A stretch of 5,655 nt of DNA. Source: CAZKYX01 sp964557125 (GTDB lineage Bacteria; Patescibacteriota; Microgenomatia; Levybacterales; GWA1-39-11). The DNA lies in assembly GCA_964557125.1 (NCBI GenBank), contig CAZKYX010000051.1:1-5655 (forward strand), in the 5' to 3' direction. Of the stretch, positions 1 through 4,098 are shown piece by piece. The notes under the pieces were generated by a model. It made no database searches and was not told where the DNA came from. It saw nothing but the letters and a program-made list of their open reading frames with translations. Positions within the stretch are counted from its first letter, which is position 1; each line of letters opens with the position of its first letter. The translations under genes and the position numbers were made by a program.

Positions 1-41
1 GAGAATCTGGAGTGAAGATGAAGATCGATTACAAGTTCCAT
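1..41 (-). CDS. PHP-domain protein, N-terminus only (cut by window edge)
   Basis: This minus-strand reading frame starts with ATG at 41 and runs off the left edge. It gives MELVIDLHLHSRFS, with the last codon incomplete. The segment DLHLHS is the first metal-binding motif of the PHP (polymerase and histidinol phosphatase) fold, where His8 and His10 would bind the active-site metals. PHP domains hydrolyse phosphoesters. Free-standing PHP proteins with this opening include EndoQ-like endonucleases and nucleotide or phosphate-ester hydrolases, but 14 residues cannot tell these apart. The start is supported by a TTGAGA/TTAAAT promoter with a 17-bp spacer that ends 8 nt before the ATG. The gene is divergent from the kinase pair at 127. 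The family call is moderately secure; the exact function is unknown. Confidence 0.6.
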   Translation of the reverse strand, partial: MELVIDLHLHSRF

Positions 42-43
42 TG

Positions 44-112
44 AGGCTTATTTAACCAGATCCTTATTCCTTTCTCAAGGCAATGAGCTTGATTTTGGTG
101 TATAATAAGCCT
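44..112. repeat. 9-bp inverted repeat across the divergent promoters
   Basis: AGGCTTATT (44-52) and AATAAGCCT (104-112) are exact reverse complements, with arm centres 60 bp apart. The left arm overlaps the -10 box of the minus promoter, and the right arm touches the first base of the plus -10 box (112-117). This placement would suit an operator pair that regulates both divergent genes together. The repeat is seen directly; the regulatory role is inference and chance is possible. Confidence 0.35.
50..78 (-). promoter_or_regulatory. Predicted sigma70-type promoter of the PHP-domain gene
   Basis: Read on the minus strand, TTGAGA (78-73) and TTAAAT (55-50) are separated by exactly 17 bp. Only 8 nt lie between the -10 box and the ATG at 41, and no Shine-Dalgarno sequence is present, so the mRNA would be leaderless or nearly so. 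The -10 box is imperfect (4 of 6), but the spacing and position match the other promoters in the window. Confidence 0.5.
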
Positions 113-117
113 ATAAT
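89..117 (+). promoter_or_regulatory. Predicted sigma70-type promoter of the kinase pair
   Basis: TTGATT (89-94), a 17-bp spacer and a perfect TATAAT (112-117) lie just upstream of the ATG at 127, leaving 9 nt between -10 box and start codon. There is no Shine-Dalgarno sequence in the gap, so the transcript is probably leaderless. A second TATAAT at 101-106 has no good -35 box at 17 bp and may be incidental. Confidence 0.75.
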
Positions 118-126
118 TCTTAACTT

Positions 127-828
127 ATGTCTGAACTTGTTGGGCCATTACCATTTTATGATCGTTGGGTTGCCGAAAACCTACCGTACACGGATGATCC
201 TTATACAAACGAGGTGTGGACTATCAATGGTCAACATGGTGTTGGCAGAACGACAGTATCCAGCTACCTTCAACAATGGATTGAGGCCGATGGCTTCGAA
301 GTTGCTAGATATAGTCCTGCAGCAGATATTATTGAAACCAACAAACTAGACCCTCAGGATGATGCAGGTCTTCGGCCCATGGAAACAAATAGAGCTTATG
401 ACGTAAGGATGGCTGTTGAAATGGTTCACCCAAAAAATCAAGGAAAGCTCGTGCTTATCCATGGTCGTCTTGGAGGTACAATAGGCCGCGAGCTTCAAAT
501 AGCAGCAGATAAATCAAGTAAAGTAGATCGTTTACCTGCGAATATTCACAATGTGCTTCTCTGGGCTAGTGAGGACTTTAGAAGTGAAAAATTATCGGAA
601 CAAGGTCTTCCCGATGCCTCACGTTACGAAGAAAGAGATCGAATGAACTTTGGATATGTAAATTTTGACTCAAATTCTCCATACTCTCCAGCTCATGTAG
701 ATAGTCTTGGGAATCCTGTTTATGATTACAGCTTTAAAAGCCCAATGTATAGCCCACTCGAAATGGCAAGGCAAATTTGGTTTAAAATAAGTCAACAATC
801 ATTACCCAACCTTGCTAGGATTGCTTAA
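127..828 (+). CDS. Cytidylate-kinase-like P-loop protein with an Arg in Walker A
   Basis: The protein has 233 residues and resembles nucleoside-monophosphate kinases of the (d)CMP kinase type, which transfer phosphate from ATP to (d)CMP in the cytoplasm. The P-loop is at residues 35-43 (GQHGVGRTT), but the usual invariant Lys is Arg41. A GRLGG segment at 113-117, preceded by hydrophobic residues (LVLIH), matches the cytidylate kinase GRD-type motif. An ERDRMNF stretch at 169-175 resembles the arginine-rich lid. The YDYSF...SPLEMARQIW region at 199-218 matches the C-terminal pattern where these kinases end. The first 29 residues are an extension before the first beta strand. The ATG at 127 sits 9 nt after a TATAAT box, which supports this start. 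The gene is probably co-transcribed with the deoxynucleoside kinase 2 nt downstream. The Arg substitution leaves open whether it is an active kinase or a binding or regulatory relative. Confidence 0.7.
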   Translation: MSELVGPLPFYDRWVAENLPYTDDPYTNEVWTINGQHGVGRTTVSSYLQQWIEADGFEVARYSPAADIIETNKLDPQDDAGLRPMETNRAYDVRMAVEMVHPKNQGKLVLIHGRLGGTIGRELQIAADKSSKVDRLPANIHNVLLWASEDFRSEKLSEQGLPDASRYEERDRMNFGYVNFDSNSPYSPAHVDSLGNPVYDYSFKSPMYSPLEMARQIWFKISQQSLPNLARIA

Positions 829-830
829 GA

Positions 831-1496
831 ATGAAAAAATATTTATTTACTAAAAAGACGCTTGTTGAAGTAGTTGGAAACGTTGCCTCTGGAAAAACGA
901 CGTTATCAAGAAAACTTCCTAGCGTTACTAATCTAAAATACCAAGACACTGATCTTTTCGAAAATAACCCATTCATGATCCCATCGGTTGAGGATCCTAA
1001 GAGATGGGTATTTACTGAAGAGCTTTACTTCTACTACCTGCGCTCAAAAAAGTTACCAGAAGTTTTAAAGGCATTGAAAAAATCCCCTCTTGTCCTTGAT
1101 CAAGGTTTTCATATGCCATCTTTCATGTATACAAATAATAGATTACGTCAAGGTCATATGACGAATGATGAATACAATTTTATAAATGATCTTTTTGTAG
1201 CGCTTACAAAGGATGCTCCAATTCCTGACATAGTCGTTTTTCTTGACGTCCCAATTACCGAGTTAACAAAAAGAATGGACAAAAGAGGAAGAAATGCTGA
1301 CCGTGAGCATGAGAAGCTTTATACGAAGGAATACTTAGAGCAGTTAAACCAAGGACTGCTTGAGTATATCGGTCAAATGAAAAATACGGCTAAAAGTGTG
1401 ATTGTCTACTCGAAATTAAAAGACAAAATCGAGTCATTTGGTGATCAAAATGAATCCCTTGAAAAAATTATCTACGAACAGCTCCACTCCTTCTAG
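831..1496 (+). CDS. Deoxynucleoside kinase (dNK/dGK/dAK family)
   Basis: The protein has 221 residues, a normal length for deoxynucleoside kinases, which phosphorylate the 5'-OH of salvaged deoxynucleosides with ATP in the cytoplasm. A canonical P-loop lies at residues 16-24 (GNVASGKTT). A substrate-site segment follows (ENNPFMIPSVEDPKRW, 44-59, then EELYFYYLR). The motif PDIVVFLDVP at 132-141 is the typical strand before the lid, and RMDKRGRNADRE at 148-159 is the arginine-rich lid. YLEQLNQGLLEY at 168-179 matches the family's YL..L...Y helix. The usual (D/E)RS catalytic motif appears as DQG at 90-92, so the Arg is missing. The ATG lies 2 nt after the stop of the upstream gene; an AGGA at 817-820, 10 nt upstream, could act as a Shine-Dalgarno site. 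The last 29 bp overlap the convergent HD gene. Substrate specificity cannot be read from the sequence. Confidence 0.85.
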   Translation: MKKYLFTKKTLVEVVGNVASGKTTLSRKLPSVTNLKYQDTDLFENNPFMIPSVEDPKRWVFTEELYFYYLRSKKLPEVLKALKKSPLVLDQGFHMPSFMYTNNRLRQGHMTNDEYNFINDLFVALTKDAPIPDIVVFLDVPITELTKRMDKRGRNADREHEKLYTKEYLEQLNQGLLEYIGQMKNTAKSVIVYSKLKDKIESFGDQNESLEKIIYEQLHSF

Positions 1497-2778
1497 AATT
1501 AATCTCTCTAGCCCTATTTATATCTTGCTGTAGATCTGCCTTCTCGAATGTTTGAGACGAAGTCTCACCATAATTGTCGCTAAACCTGATCTCAACAGCT
1601 TTTTTATTTGGAAATAAGGCCAATGTAGCTTCAACAAGCGTGATCGCCCGCTCTGTGTATATATCCCAAAAGAGGTTAATACCTCGTTGGAAATTTGTGC
1701 GATAGTGGCCATTGTTCATTTGCTCTGAAAGCTTTACAGCCCAATTTGGGTATTTTTTCTTATCACGTTCTCTAATTTCAGGATCAAATTTTAACTTCCA
1801 AAGAATCGTATCACCGAAATCTCCAAAAGCCTCGTTATGAACCAGAAAGTTTTCTTCTGCATGCTCATCTTTCTTAATACCATGGTCTCTTACACTCCAG
1901 CTTATTCTGTCTCGTCCTATGTCTTTCTTGTCAGCTATGAGAAGAGCTAAGCCTTCGGGACGAAGAAGCCTTGTCATTGCTTGTAATCTCTCTTCAACAG
2001 GCATTCTTCCCCATCGAGCCATATTTACTCTTAGAACATCAGAATCGTGATTGGCTACAATTCTTTGTATTATATCCAATTCTGTTCTAGCTCTCTTATC
2101 GATCTCTATAACTTCACTATCAATCATGTCTGGGTAAATTATAGGAATCATATTAGCAGAAATAAGAGAATGAGCTTCCTTTCCGAACATATAACCAATA
2201 TCATGAACACCAGCAGCGAAAATGCCCCTTTTTACTGCGTCTTGTGAAGCACCAGCTATGTATAGCAACTCTTCTGTATCAGCAACAACCCTTTTTACAT
2301 GCTCGTCTCCATGTCGGTTATATCCGTCTTCAGAATGTGCATCGGGAGAGGTTTCACAATAATCGTTTATGAGTCTATTACCGCCTCTTAGGTAGGATAC
2401 AAGGTTGGCCTTATCAAGCAGTAATGGATTGCCTCGCTCTTTATGTCTCCATTGACCATTACTCCAAAATAACTCTTCGAGTCTCGGATCACCATTGTAT
2501 TCCGTAAAATATTTTAAGGCTGGAACAAAATACTCTGGATCAGGATTCGATGTGTGGTTAACCCGAGGTATTACGCGATCGTTCAAGTCAGGCGAAAAAC
2601 AACCCTGGGCAACAAGCGAAAGACTTTCAAATTTTCGCCTAGATTCAAGTTGGTCTACTGAACTCACAAGATCCATTATCCCAACTAGTTCACCTTGTTT
2701 TGGCGCCAAAATTCCTGGGATTTCTGTTCTCTTAAACTGAGGTGCAACATCCGATGGCAAACCTTCCTGCATTCCCAT
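1468..2778 (-). CDS. HD-domain metal-dependent phosphohydrolase with long flanking regions
   Basis: The protein has 436 residues with a central HD domain at about 150-300. Candidate metal ligands are His160, His192-Asp193 (in AAGVHDIGY), His203, His244 (in IVANHDSD) and Asp283 (in LLIADKKDIGRDR). This order fits the H...HD...H...H...D pattern of the HD superfamily, possibly with two metals. HD enzymes hydrolyse nucleotides, cyclic nucleotides or other phosphoesters; the nearby nucleotide kinases and folA suggest a (deoxy)nucleotide substrate, but this is inference. Residues 1-150 and 300-436 match nothing I recognise. The ATG at 2778 is preceded by a TTGAAA-17 bp-TATAAT promoter; a second ATG at codon 3 (2772) is also possible. 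The 3' end overlaps the deoxynucleoside kinase gene by 29 bp, tail to tail. No membrane segments or signal peptide are seen. Confidence 0.8.
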   Translation of the reverse strand: MGMQEGLPSDVAPQFKRTEIPGILAPKQGELVGIMDLVSSVDQLESRRKFESLSLVAQGCFSPDLNDRVIPRVNHTSNPDPEYFVPALKYFTEYNGDPRLEELFWSNGQWRHKERGNPLLLDKANLVSYLRGGNRLINDYCETSPDAHSEDGYNRHGDEHVKRVVADTEELLYIAGASQDAVKRGIFAAGVHDIGYMFGKEAHSLISANMIPIIYPDMIDSEVIEIDKRARTELDIIQRIVANHDSDVLRVNMARWGRMPVEERLQAMTRLLRPEGLALLIADKKDIGRDRISWSVRDHGIKKDEHAEENFLVHNEAFGDFGDTILWKLKFDPEIRERDKKKYPNWAVKLSEQMNNGHYRTNFQRGINLFWDIYTERAITLVEATLALFPNKKAVEIRFSDNYGETSSQTFEKADLQQDINRAREINSRRSGAVRR

Positions 2779-2789
2779 AGGTATCGAAT

Positions 2790-2818
2790 ATTATAGGTTA
2801 CTTGAGGAACTTTTTCAA
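2790..2818 (-). promoter_or_regulatory. Predicted sigma70-type promoter of the HD-domain gene
   Basis: On the minus strand TTGAAA (2818-2813), a 17-bp spacer and a perfect TATAAT (2795-2790) lie within the 51-bp gap between folA and the HD gene. The -10 box ends 11 nt before the ATG at 2778, so any leader would be only a few nucleotides long. This suggests that the HD gene can be transcribed independently of folA. Confidence 0.75.
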
Positions 2819-2829
2819 CCTGAAATGAC

Positions 2830-3315
2830 TTATTTGGTTAAATCAACGAAAGTATAGGAATAATTCTTATCCCTGCTGGATCTTTCAAATAGTACTTTCG
2901 TGAACTCAGAGTAATCCGGAAAAAATGCGTCTGCGTCTTTGACGGTCTTGTTAACGACGGTTAAATAAAGCTTGTCAGCAAAAGGCATTGCAAGCTTGTA
3001 TATCTGCTCTCCCCCAATAATAAATACTTCGTGTTCTTCAAATTCTTTAGCTATTTCTAGTGCTTCTTCGATTGAACCTGCAGTTTTTACATTAGAAGCT
3101 AGCAGTTCGGAGCTGGGAGTTCGGGAAATTATTATATTTGTTCTGTTTGGAAGTGGGCGACCTATACTATCAAATGTTTTTCTGCCCATAATGACAGCGT
3201 GACCGGTTGTCTTCTCTTTGAAAAATTTCATGTCTTCGGGGATTTGGAATAAAAGCTTATTGTCTCGCCCTAACTCTCTATTTTTTCCAATTGCTGCAAT
3301 GAGAGATATCTTCAT
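2830..3315 (-). CDS. folA: Dihydrofolate reductase
   Basis: This 161-residue protein has the usual length and motif order of bacterial dihydrofolate reductase. The enzyme reduces dihydrofolate to tetrahydrofolate with NADPH in the cytoplasm and so sustains thymidylate synthesis. Visible motifs are SLIAAIGKNRELG at the N-terminus, IPEDMKFFK with the likely catalytic acid Asp28 (Asp27 in E. coli), GHAVIMGRKTFDSIG at 38-52, GRPLPNRTNIIIS with the folate-binding Arg58, the NADPH-loop FIIGGEQIY at 98-106 and LYLT with Thr119 (Thr113 in E. coli). The conserved Trp before the catalytic acid (E. coli Trp22) is Phe23 here. The ATG at 3315 lies 6 nt after a -10 box, so the transcript is probably leaderless. 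The HD-domain gene follows 51 nt downstream on the same strand with its own promoter. Identification is secure. Confidence 0.97.
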   Translation of the reverse strand: MKISLIAAIGKNRELGRDNKLLFQIPEDMKFFKEKTTGHAVIMGRKTFDSIGRPLPNRTNIIISRTPSSELLASNVKTAGSIEEALEIAKEFEEHEVFIIGGEQIYKLAMPFADKLYLTVVNKTVKDADAFFPDYSEFTKVLFERSSRDKNYSYTFVDLTK

Positions 3316-3321
3316 GAAGTA

Positions 3322-3350
3322 AGAATAATGGATTGTGAACTAAGTATCAA
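3322..3350 (-). promoter_or_regulatory. Predicted sigma70-type promoter of folA
   Basis: On the minus strand TTGATA (3350-3345), a 17-bp spacer and TATTCT (3327-3322) precede the folA ATG at 3315. Only 6 nt separate the -10 box from the start codon, so the expected transcription start is the A of the ATG itself. A second TTGATA lies 10 bp further upstream (3360-3355), one helical turn away. Confidence 0.7.
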
Positions 3351-3364
3351 GCTCTATCAATTAA

Positions 3365-3377
3365 TTCAAGTATTGAA
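3365..3377. repeat. Short inverted repeat TTCAA-GTA-TTGAA
   Basis: Five-base arms around a 3-base centre form a small dyad between the divergent folA and DUF5701-like genes. It overlaps the candidate -35 box (TTGAAA, 3373-3378) of the plus-strand gene. It could be an operator, but a repeat this short in AT-rich DNA may be chance. Confidence 0.2.
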
Positions 3378-3402
3378 AAAAGCATAGCTAATATATTATC
3401 CT
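3373..3402 (+). promoter_or_regulatory. Weak candidate promoter of the DUF5701-like gene
   Basis: A TTGAAA at 3373-3378 is followed by an AT-rich stretch that offers several -10 boxes: TATTAT (3394-3399, 15-bp spacer) or TATCCT (3397-3402, 18-bp spacer). The GTG start at 3409 lies 6-9 nt beyond these boxes and has no Shine-Dalgarno sequence. The position fits the leaderless pattern of the neighbours, but the box spacing is less good. Confidence 0.4.
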
Positions 3403-3408
3403 TCAATC

Positions 3409-4029
3409 GTGCCAAAAGAACAATTTCACTTTTCCCACTCAAAGGAGGTTTCGAATAAAGAAAACTCGTCCATAACTCACGATGAATGGGAAAGACAAAT
3501 TAGTAGATTTCTAAAATTGGGTTTTCATACAATACTCGGTCTACCAATAAAAGATTATTTATCTTCCATGCCCAGACTACAACTTCCACAAGATGAATCG
3601 GCTGAATCTTTCAACAGGCTTGTTGTTGTCGAACCTAGGATTCCTCCAAAACTTCAGTTAAGACTTGCCGGGTTTTATTACCATGTAGACGATACACTTG
3701 TATGCCAGGCAAAAACATCAGAAGATCCTTATATTGTCTTACTGCAAGCAAACGATGGCAGAAACCTGCGGGATCTTCAAGCACCAGATGAAAATTACCC
3801 CACTATTCAAGAGGGAGCATCTATTCTAATAGCACATCCGGAAGTTATTGACGGCCCTCCTATAGCTCTTCTTGGATCAGGGGTATATTCTCTTGAAGGA
3901 GATAGCATCCAGGGAAAAATACCATGCATCTATAGATGGTCTGATGACCGAGCTGGTATTGGATCGGATTTCCTAAGTTATCTTGTGGATGAAAATGCGC
4001 AAGCTGCAACATGTACCCGTGTGTATTAA
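3409..4029 (+). CDS. Uncharacterised protein resembling the DUF5701 family
   Basis: This 206-residue soluble protein begins with GTG. I do not know its function. From memory, its layout resembles DUF5701 proteins, which are common in Actinobacteria: an N-terminal helix (EWERQISRFLKLGF, 26-39), a PYIVLLQANDGRNLRDLQAPDE block at 107-128, an EGASILIAHPEV block at 135-146, a KIPCIYRW strand at 170-177 and a terminal ATCTR at 200-204. These line up in order with that family's nucleotide-like but uncharacterised motifs. No membrane segment, signal peptide or catalytic motif is obvious. The GTG is chosen because it lies just after an AT-rich -10 region; the first internal ATG (codon 54) would remove a well-formed helix. 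The gene is divergent from folA with 93 bp between starts and is followed by a separate promoter, so it is probably monocistronic. Confidence 0.7.
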   Translation: MPKEQFHFSHSKEVSNKENSSITHDEWERQISRFLKLGFHTILGLPIKDYLSSMPRLQLPQDESAESFNRLVVVEPRIPPKLQLRLAGFYYHVDDTLVCQAKTSEDPYIVLLQANDGRNLRDLQAPDENYPTIQEGASILIAHPEVIDGPPIALLGSGVYSLEGDSIQGKIPCIYRWSDDRAGIGSDFLSYLVDENAQAATCTRVY

Positions 4030-4054
4030 TATTTCTTTTGCATATTCTAAATCA

Positions 4055-4083
4055 TTGCCACATTTTTCCTAAGATAGTATACT
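4055..4083 (+). promoter_or_regulatory. Predicted sigma70-type promoter of the cytochrome-molybdopterin gene
   Basis: TTGCCA (4055-4060), a 17-bp spacer and TATACT (4078-4083) lie in the 69-bp gap before the ATG at 4099. The -10 box ends 15 nt before the start codon, so the leader would be about 8-10 nt and carries no Shine-Dalgarno sequence. ATAGTAT occurs twice, 15 bp apart (4074-4080 and 4089-4095); the second copy overlaps TATAGT (4088-4093), a possible alternative -10 box. Confidence 0.65.
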
Positions 4084-4098
4084 TTTTTATAGTATTTT

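Noticed and set aside
2..55. Plus-strand open frame ending in TAA at 53-55, as the tail of an upstream gene
   Set aside because: The 17 residues match nothing I know, while the opposite strand gives a clear PHP start motif with a well-placed promoter.
83..349. Plus-strand open frame of 88 codons
   Set aside because: It overlaps the cytidylate-kinase-like gene in another frame, contains the promoter in its first part, and its protein looks like a frame shadow.
2047..2247. Plus-strand open frame antisense to the HD gene
   Set aside because: It lies over the HD catalytic region, has no promoter or Shine-Dalgarno site, and has no recognisable motif. The frames at 1518-1712 and 2495-2740 are shadows for the same reasons.
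1468..2778. HD protein as an antiphage dNTP-depleting defence gene
   Set aside because: Some HD enzymes do this, but no defence partners, mobile genes or integration marks are nearby; housekeeping nucleotide metabolism is the simpler reading.
2783..2820. Terminator hairpin after folA
   Set aside because: Only 4-bp arms (GGTT/AACC) around a long loop can be drawn, and the same bases form the promoter of the HD gene.
3316..3408. Folate riboswitch upstream of folA
   Set aside because: The inferred folA transcript starts at or next to its ATG, so there is no leader to hold a riboswitch.
4030..4098. Terminator after the DUF5701-like gene
   Set aside because: There are T-runs but no stable stem precedes them; the gap is better explained by the next gene's promoter.
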